Shown: positions 1-8,596, counted from the first letter of the stretch. The stretch: DNA of 50,359 bases from an uncultured Roseovarius sp. (GCF_913057115.1 NZ_CAJXNN010000027.1:1-50359); one strand, 5' to 3'. A program made the numbers and translations. Notes: generated from the letters alone by a model not told the origin.

Positions 1-102
1 CAAGCCAGCGTTGGATCGCCGCGCCGCGGCCCGTCGCTGTCGCGGCTTGTCACGCTTGATGAACGTCCACTCCGTCCGCACTTCGGTCACGCGACTTGCC
101 AT
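1..102 (-). CDS. Possible N-terminal fragment of a protein running off the left edge
   Basis: An open frame starts with ATG at 102 on the minus strand and continues off the window, giving 34 residues that begin MASRVTEVRTEW and end in an Arg/Ala-rich stretch. Codon third positions are mostly G or C, as in the real genes here, and a GGAG lies about a dozen bases upstream. The family is not recognisable from so little sequence. It may equally be a chance frame in GC-rich DNA. The stretch from 103 to about 230 shows nothing else convincing. Confidence 0.3.
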   Translation of the reverse strand, partial: MASRVTEVRTEWTFIKRDKPRQRRAAARRSNAGL

Positions 103-231
103 GCGCGAAGGGCCGCTCCAACCAATCGGCCCACAGGGCGCTTTCTACGGGTCGGGCCTGACAGCAGTCATTGCTTGCGCGGGAGACCACGACCTCGCCC
201 TCCCGCATCACTGACCTTCACACAGATACCC

Positions 232-259
232 TCCGCGAAGAAGCCCGTCAGGGCTGATG
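232..259. repeat. Short dispersed palindromic repeat, copy 1
   Basis: The core GAAGAAGCCCGTCAGGGC followed by TGATGAG recurs at 9540-9564 as GAAGAAGGCCGTCAGGCC plus TGATGAG, with only compensating G/C swaps between the copies. The core contains TCAGGSCTGA, which is nearly palindromic. It is intergenic in both places. No function is known to me. Confidence 0.5.
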
Positions 260-276
260 AGCACGCACCGCCGGAC

Positions 277-432
277 CGTACGAAACTCACGTAGGTTTCG
301 TACGTTTCTCACCGCGCGCTCTGTTAACCTGCGGGGTCGCAGAGAAAAATACCGACGCGATACCGACGTTATGCCGACGTGATGCAGTCCGGGGTTTTTA
401 TCGTTAACCCAAGGGCTTACCCCCGATTCGCA
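277..432. repeat. Dispersed 155-bp element, copy 1 (CGTACG inverted repeat plus 11-bp iterons)
   Basis: The element starts with GTACGAAAC and GTTTCGTAC, a perfect 9-bp inverted repeat with an 8-nt spacer. An invariant segment, GTTTCTCACCGCGCG, follows. Next come three tandem 11-bp units of the form ATACCGACGNN at 349, 360 and 371, with a partial fourth unit (ATGCAG) at 382, then GGGGTTTTT and CGTTAA. A second copy with the same order and spacing lies at 22542-22698, at roughly three-quarters identity by eye. This copy ends about 65 bp before the DadA-like gene, so it may act in that gene's upstream region. Confidence 0.7.
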
Positions 433-497
433 GCTCCCGGCTTGCCGCCATCCAGAACCTTCGTTTAGATACCCCAGAACAGCACCCCGAGGTCCCC

Positions 498-1733
498 ATG
501 GCACACCCGCAAAACATCGTCGTCATAGGCGCAGGCATCTGTGGGCTCAGTTCCGCCATCTGGCTGCGCCGCGCGGGTCATGAGGTCACGCTGGTTGACC
601 GCGACCACCCCGGCGCCGGGGCCTCCTTCGGCAACGCGGGGCTTTTGGCGCAATGGGCCGTGGTGCCGGTCAACACGCCCGATATCATCACTACCGGCTT
701 GAAATACCTCGCAAATCCCGGCTCACCGCTTTTCATGCAATGGTCCTACCTGCCGCGCATGTTGCCGTGGCTGGCACGCTTTGCCGCCCAATCGCGCAAC
801 TGCGATCACATGGTCGAAAGCCTGATTCCGCTTCTCACCGATAGCCTCGACCAACACCGTGCCCTGACGCGCGGCACCCGCGCCGAACGCTGGATCGCCA
901 GCAGCGATTTCAGCTATGCCTATGAATCCAAAGCAGATTTTGAGGCCGATAAGCTCAGTTGGGATTATAAGCGCGAGGCCGGGTTCATCCCAGAAGTGCA
1001 TGAAGGCCCCGCCGTACAAGAGGTCGAACCGATCCTGGGTCCAACTATCCAATGCCTCGCCACCCTCAAAGGCCACGGCCATATCCTCAATCCCGGCGCC
1101 TACATGGAGGATCTGGCGCGCGTTCTGGAGGACGAGGGTGGCACATACGCCCGCTCCGAAGTCACTGATATCACTTTGGAAAATGGCCGCGTGACGCAAG
1201 TGGAAACCGATACCGGCCCGCTGCCCTGCGACGCCGCCGTGATGGCCGCTGGCATCTGGTCCAAACCCCTCCTGCGCAAGCTGGGCCTCAAGGTGCCGCT
1301 TGAGGCCGAGCGCGGCTATCACCTGCATTTTTCCAACCCCTCGCAAATGGTCCGTAACCCGATGATGGTGGCCAAGGGAAAATTCGCCGTGAACCCCATG
1401 GAAAACGGGTTGCGCTGCGCCGGAACGGTGGAACTGGGCGGGATCGAAAAAGGCCCCTCCAAGGCCCCCCTCGCCCTTATTCACAAGCACGCCAAACGCG
1501 TCTTCCCAAACCTCACCTACAGCCATACCGAGGAATGGATGGGCTTTCGCCCCTCCACCCCCGACAGCCTGCCCTTGATCGGGGAAATCGGCCAAACCGG
1601 GGTCCACGCCGCCTTCGGCCATCAGCATATCGGCCTCACGGCTGGCCCCAAAACGGGCCGCCTTCTGGCCGACCGCCTTAGCGGTCGACACCCCAATATC
1701 GACATGACGCCCTACGAAGCCAACCGTTTCTAA
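498..1733 (+). CDS. DadA-like FAD-dependent D-amino-acid dehydrogenase / amine oxidoreductase
   Basis: A 411-residue flavoprotein of the DAO superfamily. The dinucleotide-binding motif GAGICG is at residues 11-16, followed by an acidic residue ending the second beta strand (LVDRD), as expected for FAD. The C-terminal part (GFRPSTPDSLPLIG, then AFGHQHIGLTAGP) is typical of DadA-type D-amino-acid dehydrogenases, which oxidatively deaminate a D-amino or secondary amino acid and pass electrons to the membrane chain. The exact substrate cannot be read from the sequence. Length is normal for the family. It stands alone, with the 155-bp repeat element just upstream, and ends 17 bp from a convergent CoA ligase gene. 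Confidence 0.85.
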   Translation: MAHPQNIVVIGAGICGLSSAIWLRRAGHEVTLVDRDHPGAGASFGNAGLLAQWAVVPVNTPDIITTGLKYLANPGSPLFMQWSYLPRMLPWLARFAAQSRNCDHMVESLIPLLTDSLDQHRALTRGTRAERWIASSDFSYAYESKADFEADKLSWDYKREAGFIPEVHEGPAVQEVEPILGPTIQCLATLKGHGHILNPGAYMEDLARVLEDEGGTYARSEVTDITLENGRVTQVETDTGPLPCDAAVMAAGIWSKPLLRKLGLKVPLEAERGYHLHFSNPSQMVRNPMMVAKGKFAVNPMENGLRCAGTVELGGIEKGPSKAPLALIHKHAKRVFPNLTYSHTEEWMGFRPSTPDSLPLIGEIGQTGVHAAFGHQHIGLTAGPKTGRLLADRLSGRHPNIDMTPYEANRF

Positions 1734-1750
1734 TTAAACGTTTTTCCGGC

Positions 1751-2971
1751 TCAGTCGTAGCTGCGCTGATCCTCGATCACCTTGCCGTCATTGGGCAAGC
1801 TCCCGGGGGCCACGACCTCGATCTTGCCTTTCAGCTTCAGGGCATCGGCCACCGACCCGGCATAGCCATCGGCATCGCCGCCCTCGGCCTCGATCTGCAC
1901 GGTCATGACGTCCATCTCGCCCTCGCGGCTGGCAATGACCCGCGCCTTGGCAATCTCGGCATGCTTGGCGACAAGCGCCGCCACCTGCTCGGGTCGCACG
2001 AACATGCCCTTGATCTTGGTGGTCTGATCCGCCCGGCCCATCCAACCCTTGATGCGGGTATTGGTCCGTCCACAGGGGCTTTCGCCCTCCATGATCGCGC
2101 TCAGATCACCCGTGGCAAAGCGGATAAGCGGATAGTCGGGGTTCAACGTGGTCACAACCACCTCGCCCACCTCGCCGGGGGCCACAGGGTCACCGGTGCC
2201 GGGCGTCACGATCTCAACGATCACCCCCTCGTCGATGATCAACCCCTCCTGCGCCTCGCTTTCATAGGCGATATTGCCCAAATCGGCGGTGGCATAGCAC
2301 TGCAAACAGGCGATTCCCCTGTCTGCATATTCCTGCCTGAGCGACGGGAACAGCGCCCCACCGCCCACAGCGGCCTTGGTAATTCCAAGCGAAAGGCCCA
2401 TCTCGTCGGCCTTATCCAGAATGATCTTCAGGTAATCCGGCGTCCCGGCATAGGCGGTCACGCCAATATCATGTGCCGCCCGCGCCTGAAGCTCGGTCTG
2501 GCCCGTCCCGGCGGGCAAAACAGCCGCGCCAACCGCCCGCGCACCATTCTCGAAAATCATCCCCGCCGGCGTCAGGTGATAGCCAAAACAGTTCTGCACA
2601 ATATCGCCCTTGCCGACGCCGCAGGCATGCAAAAACCGGCCCATGCGCCACCAGTCATGGCTATCGCCGCCCGGTTCGTAAATCGGGCCAGGCGATTGGA
2701 AAACATGCGCAAATTGCGAAGCCGCCCGCGTGGTCAGCCCACCGAAGGGGGCCGATGCCCCCTGCGCTTGGCCAAGGTCGGATTTGCGCAGCACCGGAAG
2801 CGCCGCCAAGTCCGCCACGGTTTTCACATCCGCCGCATCAACCGCCTTCAAACGATCACCATAACCGGCCAGACCCTTGGCGCGTTCGATTTGCTCAGGC
2901 AACGCTTTGCCGATACCCGCGGCACGCTCATCCGCGCTCCGATTTTCCAGATTGTCGAAGTACTTGCTCAT
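1751..2971 (-). CDS. PaaK-like phenylacetate--CoA ligase family protein
   Basis: A 406-residue adenylate-forming ligase of the phenylacetate-CoA ligase type. The N-terminus (ERAAGIGKALPEQIERAK, then LPVLRKSDL) is characteristic of PaaK proteins. The core has a gentle TADLGNIAYES motif and a C-terminal lid with TGDLS and KIKGMFVRPEQV. It should join an aryl or acyl carboxylate to CoA using ATP. The ATG at 2971 was chosen because GGGGGATGAAGG lies directly upstream; the frame is open further upstream but without a better ribosome site. It is divergent from the duplicated-domain gene at 3109 and lies next to the ABC transporter, suggesting activation of an imported acid. The substrate is unknown. 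Confidence 0.85.
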   Translation of the reverse strand: MSKYFDNLENRSADERAAGIGKALPEQIERAKGLAGYGDRLKAVDAADVKTVADLAALPVLRKSDLGQAQGASAPFGGLTTRAASQFAHVFQSPGPIYEPGGDSHDWWRMGRFLHACGVGKGDIVQNCFGYHLTPAGMIFENGARAVGAAVLPAGTGQTELQARAAHDIGVTAYAGTPDYLKIILDKADEMGLSLGITKAAVGGGALFPSLRQEYADRGIACLQCYATADLGNIAYESEAQEGLIIDEGVIVEIVTPGTGDPVAPGEVGEVVVTTLNPDYPLIRFATGDLSAIMEGESPCGRTNTRIKGWMGRADQTTKIKGMFVRPEQVAALVAKHAEIAKARVIASREGEMDVMTVQIEAEGGDADGYAGSVADALKLKGKIEVVAPGSLPNDGKVIEDQRSYD

Positions 2972-3108
2972 ACCTTCATCCCCCAAGCGCCACTCTGCTT
3001 TACGTTGCGACAGCTTGACCAGTTGCTGTGAGGCGCCGAATAGGCGCATGTTCTGTGAACTTTTGTATACCGCCTTGCGCGCAGCGGTTGGCCAAGGAGG
3101 TGCCCACC

Positions 3109-3951
3109 ATGACACAAACGCAGACAGCTATTTCCGATACCGATCTTGACGCTCGCATATCTTTTCACGACGCCGACCAGATCATGGAAGCCAACTTTTC
3201 CAACTTCCACTTTCACGACACACAGACCGTCAACCGCTTTTACGATCGCCTTGAAGACCGCATTGCGCAAACCGGCGAAGACCTCTGGTTTTTTCTGGTA
3301 AACCTCAACGGCACCCGCATCGACCCCGAGGCCTGGACCGCCTACTCGCGGCGAGGGCGTGCGCTCAACCTGTCTCACTCCATGGGCTCGGTCCGCTTTG
3401 ACGCCTCCGAAGAAACCCGCCGCCAGATCGAACGCGCCGCCAACACCGAAGCGTTTGACCCCAACCTCTTCTCGGATCGTGACAGCGCCCTCGCGCGGCT
3501 GCGCGACTTGCCCAGCAAACGGCGCAAGCGCATCGTGCATGACCCCAATTACGTCACCGCCGATTTCGTCCGCCGCCTGTCGTTTGATGAAGATACTCTC
3601 ATCATGGAGGTGGACTTCTCGCATTTCACCTTCCACCACAGCCGCGATGTCGATGACTTTTATGACTTCATCCAAGACAGGATCATTGCGACGGATCGCA
3701 AGTGGTTCTTCCTCGTCAACCTCAACGGCTGCGAAATCCTGCCCGGAGCCTGGGTCCAATACGCCCTGCGCGGCAAGCGGCTGAACGAGGCCGCCTCGCT
3801 TGGGACCGCCCGCTTCGCCGCCGGTTCGGAAACCGAGGCCGACATTCGCCTGCGCGCCGAAACCCAAGGCTTCCGCCCCAACATCCGCAACACGCGGGAC
3901 GAGGCGATCGCCCTGATCGGTGAAATGAGAAAAGACCTGACCCAAGGGTGA
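3109..3951 (+). CDS. Uncharacterised protein with two tandem copies of one ~117-residue domain
   Basis: A 280-residue soluble protein of unrecognised family. Residues 17-134 and 157-273 align with each other along their length. Each half has an acidic start, the motif (A/V)(N/D)FS(N/H)F(H/T)FH, a conserved WFFLVNLNG (60-68 and 199-207), a W..Y..RG.(A/R)LN segment, and a final RD(S/E)A..(L/I) helix. There is no signal peptide or membrane segment. The strand-helix look around WFFLVNLNG is vaguely STAS-like, but this is only an impression. The start at 3109 follows the strong ribosome site AGGAGG. It is divergent from the PaaK-like ligase and ends 5 bp from the convergent livF-type gene. Confidence 0.85.
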   Translation: MTQTQTAISDTDLDARISFHDADQIMEANFSNFHFHDTQTVNRFYDRLEDRIAQTGEDLWFFLVNLNGTRIDPEAWTAYSRRGRALNLSHSMGSVRFDASEETRRQIERAANTEAFDPNLFSDRDSALARLRDLPSKRRKRIVHDPNYVTADFVRRLSFDEDTLIMEVDFSHFTFHHSRDVDDFYDFIQDRIIATDRKWFFLVNLNGCEILPGAWVQYALRGKRLNEAASLGTARFAAGSETEADIRLRAETQGFRPNIRNTRDEAIALIGEMRKDLTQG

Positions 3952-3956
3952 AATCC

Positions 3957-4781
3957 TCAGCTCAGCCACCGCTTGCGGCGGCGATAGCTACGAACGTCGC
4001 GGAATGATTTCCGGCCCTCCTCCGAGACACCCAGGTAGAATTCCTTCACATCCGGGTTCTCGCGCAAGTCCTTGGCCGGACCATCCATCACCACGCGGCC
4101 CGATTCAAGGATATAGCCGTAGTGCGCAAAGCGCAGGGCGACATTGGTGTTCTGCTCGGCCAGCAGGAAGGTATAGCCCTCCTCCTCGTTGAGCGATTTG
4201 ACGATATTGAAGATTTGCTCCACCAACTGAGGCGCAAGCCCCATGCTGGGTTCGTCCAGAAGGATCGTCTCGGGACGGCTCATCAGTGCGCGGCCAATCG
4301 CGACCATTTGCTGTTCCCCGCCCGAGGTATAGCCCGCCTGTGATTTGCGGCGCTCCTTGAGACGCGGGAAATAGTCGTAAACCATGTTCAGGTCGGCATC
4401 GATCTCGCCGCGGCTCGACCCGCGGGTATAGGCACCCGTCAACAGGTTTTCCTCGACAGTCAGGTGTTCGAAGCAATGCCGCCCTTCCATCACCTGGATG
4501 ACGCCCTTTTTCACCAGATCAGACGGAACCAAGTCCTGAATCCGCTCACCGCGATAAGTGATCGAGCCTTTCGTCACCTCGCCGCGTTCCGATTTCAGAA
4601 GGTTGGAAATCGACTTGAGTGTCGTCGTCTTGCCCGCGCCATTACCGCCCAATAGCGCGGTGATCCCGCCCTTGGGCACGCTCAGGCTGACGCCCTTCAG
4701 CACAAGGATCACGTGGTTATAGATCACCTCGATATTGTTGATCTCCAGCAGCTTCTCTTCGGTGCGTCCTGCGTCGAGCAT
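3957..4781 (-). CDS. ABC transporter ATP-binding protein, LivF type
   Basis: A 274-residue ATPase of the hydrophobic amino-acid uptake (HAAT) class. Walker A GGNGAGKT is at 45-52, the signature SGGEQ at 153-157 and Walker B ILLDEP at 173-178. It would pair with the LivG-type ATPase (8667-9485) to energise the two permeases. The C-terminus has a basic tail (RSYRRRKRW) longer than in standard LivF proteins. It is the last gene of the leftward transporter operon, about 96 bp after the binding-protein gene. Proteins of this class that sit beside CoA ligases often import aromatic or other carboxylic acids rather than amino acids, which is the inference made here. Confidence 0.9.
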   Translation of the reverse strand: MLDAGRTEEKLLEINNIEVIYNHVILVLKGVSLSVPKGGITALLGGNGAGKTTTLKSISNLLKSERGEVTKGSITYRGERIQDLVPSDLVKKGVIQVMEGRHCFEHLTVEENLLTGAYTRGSSRGEIDADLNMVYDYFPRLKERRKSQAGYTSGGEQQMVAIGRALMSRPETILLDEPSMGLAPQLVEQIFNIVKSLNEEEGYTFLLAEQNTNVALRFAHYGYILESGRVVMDGPAKDLRENPDVKEFYLGVSEEGRKSFRDVRSYRRRKRWLS

Positions 4782-4832
4782 GGGAATTCTCCGTCACGGT
4801 CCCGGATATCGGGGCCCTCGTGTGTCTGTGAT

Positions 4833-4859
4833 GGGCGCGGCAGCCATCCCGCCGCGCCC
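4833..4859 (-). other. Stable hairpin after the binding-protein gene
   Basis: GGGCGCGGC and GCCGCGCCC form a perfect 9-bp stem with a 9-nt loop between the binding-protein stop and the livF-type start. There is no U tract, so it more likely protects the 3' end of an abundant binding-protein transcript than ends transcription. This role is inferred. Confidence 0.5.
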
Positions 4860-4877
4860 GGTGTCGTCGCAATCAAA

Positions 4878-6161
4878 TCAATTGCAACGCATTTCGATGT
4901 CGTTTTCCTCGGCAAACGCCTGGCTATCCGCAGCGATAAGCGGCTGAAGGATTTCCTGATCAGACTGGAAATACTCGGTGATCAGCTTGAACTCGCCAGC
5001 CTCCGCATCCCACTGCGACACGGCACCAAAGCCGTTTCCGCCGTGGTTCTCGCAGGTCACCTTGAACTCGGGGCCAAAGTTCGGAAGGCCAAGCGCGGCC
5101 ATCTTCTCTTCGGTGATCTCAAGGTTTTCCATGCCGTCCCGCATCTGGGCCGAGGTAATGGCCGCGGTACCGTGGATTTCCTGCGCAGTCTTGATCGCTT
5201 CGGCAGCCAGCATCGCGGCATACATGCCACGGTTATAAAGCACCGTGCCGATCTGATCACCCGCACCGGCGGCATTGCCGGTCTCGACAACATGCGTCTG
5301 GATGTCGTCATAGATCGGGTAATCGCTGCCGATGTTGTGGAAGGTCAGCGCCTTGTAGCCATCGGCACGGTCGCCCGCCGCTTTCACGTCGTTCTCCGAA
5401 CCCGACCACCAGACACCGATGAAATTCTCCATCGGGTAACGGATGTTCACAGCTTCCTGGATGGCCACCTGGTTCATCACACCCCAGCCCCACATAATCA
5501 CGTTGTCGGGCTTCTCACGACGGATTTGCAGCCACTGCGATTTTTGCTCCTGACCGGGGTGATCGACGGGCAGCAGGGTCAGGTCAAACCCGTGCTTTTC
5601 CGCCAGACCTTCGAGGGTCCGGATCGGCTCCTTGCCGTAGGCAGAGTTGTGATAGACAAGCGCGATGGTCTTCCCGCTGATGTCACCATCGTTCTGGTCC
5701 AGAATGTGGGTGATGGCGTGGCTCGCCCCGTCCCAGTAGTTGGCGGGATAGTTGAAGACCCACTCGAAGACCTTACCGTTCTTGGCCGAAGTCCGGCCAT
5801 AACCCATGGTGTGAAGCGGGATACCATCAGCCGTCGCTTTCGGGATCAGCTGATAGGTGATGCCGGTCGACAGCGGCTGATACACAAGTGCGCCTTCGCC
5901 CTTGGTCGACTCGTAGCATTCCACACCCTTCTCGGTGTTATAGCCGGTCTCGCATTCCACGAGGTTGATCATCTCACCGCCGATGCCGCCATCGCGTTCA
6001 TTCAGCAGGGTGAAGTAATCCTGATAGCCGTCCGAGAACGGGATCCCGTTCGCGGCATAAGGCCCGGTGCGATAGCTGGTATCGACGATCGTCAGATCCG
6101 CCAGCGCCGGGGCTGCGGCCATCACGGCCGCCACGGCTGCGCCAAAGATTGTCTTTTTCAT
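4878..6161 (-). CDS. Periplasmic substrate-binding protein of a LivK-like ABC transporter
   Basis: A 427-residue exported binding protein (type I periplasmic fold, HAAT class). Residues 1-21 form a clear signal peptide ending ALA. The mature protein has the branched-chain binding-protein layout, with phrases such as GKTIALVYHNSAYG in the first hinge region and paired cysteines (VECETGY and VECYES; VTCENHG). It lacks a lipobox. The start at 6161 follows GGGAGGAAATG; the frame is open further upstream but without a signal sequence. Hairpins flank the gene on both sides (4833-4859 and 6206-6224), consistent with a transcript adjusted to make more binding protein than membrane parts. The ligand is unknown. 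Confidence 0.9.
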   Translation of the reverse strand: MKKTIFGAAVAAVMAAAPALADLTIVDTSYRTGPYAANGIPFSDGYQDYFTLLNERDGGIGGEMINLVECETGYNTEKGVECYESTKGEGALVYQPLSTGITYQLIPKATADGIPLHTMGYGRTSAKNGKVFEWVFNYPANYWDGASHAITHILDQNDGDISGKTIALVYHNSAYGKEPIRTLEGLAEKHGFDLTLLPVDHPGQEQKSQWLQIRREKPDNVIMWGWGVMNQVAIQEAVNIRYPMENFIGVWWSGSENDVKAAGDRADGYKALTFHNIGSDYPIYDDIQTHVVETGNAAGAGDQIGTVLYNRGMYAAMLAAEAIKTAQEIHGTAAITSAQMRDGMENLEITEEKMAALGLPNFGPEFKVTCENHGGNGFGAVSQWDAEAGEFKLITEYFQSDQEILQPLIAADSQAFAEENDIEMRCN

Positions 6162-6205
6162 CGGTTCATTTCCTCCCTTGGTGTTGTTCCGATGTTGCGA
6201 TGCGC

Positions 6206-6224
6206 CGGGGGTTACGCGCCCCCG
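6206..6224 (-). other. Small GC hairpin between permease and binding-protein genes
   Basis: CGGGGG and CCCCCG pair around a 7-nt loop in the 90-bp gap between the LivM-type stop and the binding-protein start. Read leftward it precedes neither a U tract nor an obvious leader peptide. It may be a processing or pausing element. Confidence 0.35.
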
Positions 6225-6251
6225 ATCCATTCTCTCCTCTCAGGCCCGCCC

Positions 6252-7328
6252 CTAGTGCGGGAAGGGCCAAAGCCTCAGTTTTTCCTTCGCCACGCGCCAA
6301 AGCTGCGCAAGGCCATGCGGTTCGGCGATCAGGAAGACAATGATCAAGCCCCCCACGATCACGAATTCGAGGTGCGCGGCCAGATCGGTGGGCCAGCCAA
6401 GCGTGCCCACCAGCACGTTCTTCAACAGAACCGGCAACAGCACGAGGAAGGCCGCCCCGGCAAAGCTACCAAATATCGAGCCAAGCCCGCCGATGATGAC
6501 CATGAACAAGACAAGGAATGACTTGTTGATGCCAAAGACCTCCCCAACCTCGACAGCGCCAAGGTACACCGCGAAAAACAATGCCCCGGCGATGCCGACG
6601 AAAAAGCCCGAAATCATGAAGGCCGTCAGCTTCGCGCGCAGCGGGTTCACACCGATGATCTCGGCGGCGATGTCCATGTCACGAATGGCCATCCACTTGC
6701 GGCCCGCCATGCCCCGCGTCAGGTTCCGCGCAAGGATCGCGCAGGCCACGGTAAAGACCAGGCAGAACAGGTACGCGGCCCAGGGCGCTGTTTCCGCACC
6801 GGTCACCGGGACGCCAAAGACGGTCCGCTCAGGTGCGTTGATCTGCCCCGAGGCCGAGTAGTTGTAAAACCACCCCACGCGGTTGAACAACCACACCAGA
6901 AAGAACTGTGCCGCCAAGGTGGCAACGGCAAGGTAAAACCCCTTGATCCGCAAACTGGGCAGGCCAAAGAGCACACAGACCGCCGCCGTCACGCCGCCCG
7001 ACAGGATGACGTGGAACAGGATGTTCACATCGGGAAAGGCGGTCATCAGCTTGTAACAGGCATAAGCCCCGACAGCCATGAAGCCACCGGTGCCAAGCGA
7101 CACCTGCCCACAGTAGCCCACAAGGATATTCAGGCCAATCGCCGCGATCGAGTAGATCAGGAACGGCAGAAAGACGGCGTTCACCCAGTAATCATTGATG
7201 ATAAAGGGCACCACGGCAAAAGCCGCGATGAGAACCGCGTAATACCGGTAGCGGTCGAACTTGATCGGGAAGGTCTGGCCGTCCTCGACATAGGAGGTCT
7301 TGAAATCCCCCGCCTCACGATAGAACAT
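6252..7328 (-). CDS. ABC transporter permease, LivM type
   Basis: A 358-residue membrane protein with about ten hydrophobic segments and the LivM-type core (LNILVGYCGQVSLGTGGFMAVGAYA near the N-terminus; a GGLGSIFGSFAGAAF segment near the C-terminus that resembles the ATPase-coupling loop). It forms the translocation channel with the LivH-type permease. A cytoplasmic N-terminal extension of about 35 residues precedes the first helix. Its ATG overlaps the stop of the preceding 84-residue gene by one base (TAATG), so translation is probably coupled. Confidence 0.9.
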   Translation of the reverse strand: MFYREAGDFKTSYVEDGQTFPIKFDRYRYYAVLIAAFAVVPFIINDYWVNAVFLPFLIYSIAAIGLNILVGYCGQVSLGTGGFMAVGAYACYKLMTAFPDVNILFHVILSGGVTAAVCVLFGLPSLRIKGFYLAVATLAAQFFLVWLFNRVGWFYNYSASGQINAPERTVFGVPVTGAETAPWAAYLFCLVFTVACAILARNLTRGMAGRKWMAIRDMDIAAEIIGVNPLRAKLTAFMISGFFVGIAGALFFAVYLGAVEVGEVFGINKSFLVLFMVIIGGLGSIFGSFAGAAFLVLLPVLLKNVLVGTLGWPTDLAAHLEFVIVGGLIIVFLIAEPHGLAQLWRVAKEKLRLWPFPH

Positions 7329-7582
7329 TACAGAACCTCCCCATGAATTTCGTCTTCCTCGCGCTTTTCCGCGCGGTTTGCGGGCTTGGCATATCCCGTT
7401 TCCTCCGAATGGCGCACCAGCCAGAAGTAGGCCAGCATTCCCACCCCACCGCCGAGCGCGGCGAGAATGGCGGCGGTGACCATCTGCCCGGTCTGGTCCA
7501 CCCCCGCCGTAAGAGCGAGGTAACCAAAGGCCCAGAAGCCCGACCAGGCGATGACATTGGCAATGGCAATCAGCTTATGCAT
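7328..7582 (-). CDS. Small two-helix membrane protein between the two permease genes
   Basis: An 84-residue protein with two hydrophobic segments (about 6-26 and 35-55) and a highly charged C-terminal tail (RAEKREEDE). It sits tightly between the LivH- and LivM-type genes, just after the LivH stop and overlapping the LivM start by one base. Standard HAAT operons have no gene here. The tight packing argues that it is real and translated with the permeases. It could be an accessory subunit of the transporter. I do not recognise a named family. Confidence 0.75.
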   Translation of the reverse strand: MHKLIAIANVIAWSGFWAFGYLALTAGVDQTGQMVTAAILAALGGGVGMLAYFWLVRHSEETGYAKPANRAEKREEDEIHGEVL

Positions 7583-7584
7583 CG

Positions 7585-8571
7585 CTACACCCTCTCGATG
7601 ATCTTCTCACCGAACAGGCCCTGCGGCCGGAACACGAGGACGATCAGCGCCAGAACATAGGCAAACCAGTTTTCGGTCGCGCCACCCATCATTCCGCCGA
7701 AGGTGAATTCGAACAGCTTTTCCCCCACCCCGATGATCAGGCCGCCCACGATGGCCCCGGGGATCGAGGTGAAGCCGCCAAGCATCAGGACCGGCAATGC
7801 CTTGAGCGCGATAAGCGACAGCGAGAATTGCACACCCGATTTGGTGCCCCACATGATACCGGCCACGATGGCAACGAACCCGGCCAGCGACCACACCATC
7901 ACCCAGATGAAGTTGAGCGAGATACCCACCGAAAGCGCCGCCTGGTGGTCGTCGGCCACCGCCCGCATGGCACGGCCATGTTTCGAATACTGCGCGAACA
8001 GCACCAGGCCGATAACCAGCAGGATCGCGATGAAGGTCGCCCAGAGGTCCAGATTGTCGATGAAAAAGCCATAACCGAACAGGTTGTACGTGACCTCGTC
8101 GATCGTGCCGTTGATGCCCTGTGGCAGGCCGACATCCAGCTTCTTGATATCAGCACCCCACATGATGTCGCCAAATCCTTCCAGGAAATAGGCCAGCCCG
8201 ATTGTGGCCATAAAGAGAATGATCGGCTCCTGGTTCACGAGATGTCGGAAAATGAAGTGGTTCACCAGCCAGGCCAGCAAAACCATGACCACCATGGTCA
8301 ACAAGATCGCGGCCAGCGCCGGGACATGCCAGCCGAAATGGTGGATTTCCGTACCGAACACCGCGTTGATCAGGTGGCTGAACGGCACCTGCCCCTCCAT
8401 GATGCCCACCAGCGTCAGCGCCGCGAAGAGCGCCATCACGCCCTGACTGAAATTGAAGATCCCCGAGGCCTTGAAAATCAGGACGAAGCCCAGCGCAACC
8501 AGCGCATACAGAACCCCAGCCATGAGGCCGTTCAGGAAGACCTCCATTCCCCAAAGTAGCTGTTCAGGCAT
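7585..8571 (-). CDS. ABC transporter permease, LivH type
   Basis: A 328-residue membrane protein starting MPEQLLWGMEVFLNGLMAGVLYALVALG, the standard LivH opening. It has about eight hydrophobic segments and the conserved GGFTSIPGAIVGGLIIGVGE loop near the C-terminus that contacts the ATPases. It partners the LivM-type permease. The gene lies 95 bp after the LivG-type gene in the leftward operon, and that gap holds two strong hairpins. Confidence 0.9.
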   Translation of the reverse strand: MPEQLLWGMEVFLNGLMAGVLYALVALGFVLIFKASGIFNFSQGVMALFAALTLVGIMEGQVPFSHLINAVFGTEIHHFGWHVPALAAILLTMVVMVLLAWLVNHFIFRHLVNQEPIILFMATIGLAYFLEGFGDIMWGADIKKLDVGLPQGINGTIDEVTYNLFGYGFFIDNLDLWATFIAILLVIGLVLFAQYSKHGRAMRAVADDHQAALSVGISLNFIWVMVWSLAGFVAIVAGIMWGTKSGVQFSLSLIALKALPVLMLGGFTSIPGAIVGGLIIGVGEKLFEFTFGGMMGGATENWFAYVLALIVLVFRPQGLFGEKIIERV

Positions 8572-8596
8572 GATGCGCCTCCTTTTGCGTCCCCAC

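Noticed and set aside
11..214. A 67-codon plus-strand frame at the left edge
   Set aside because: It is Arg-rich, with no ribosome site or recognisable motif.
208..504. A 98-codon minus-strand frame over the dispersed element, with similar residues encoded by the second copy
   Set aside because: The likeness (for example NDKNP and RAVRNV) follows from the DNA repeat itself. The two frames diverge outside it and have no good start sites.
4713..6521. A 602-codon open frame antisense to the binding-protein gene
   Set aside because: It spans several real minus-strand genes and hairpins and lacks any family signature.
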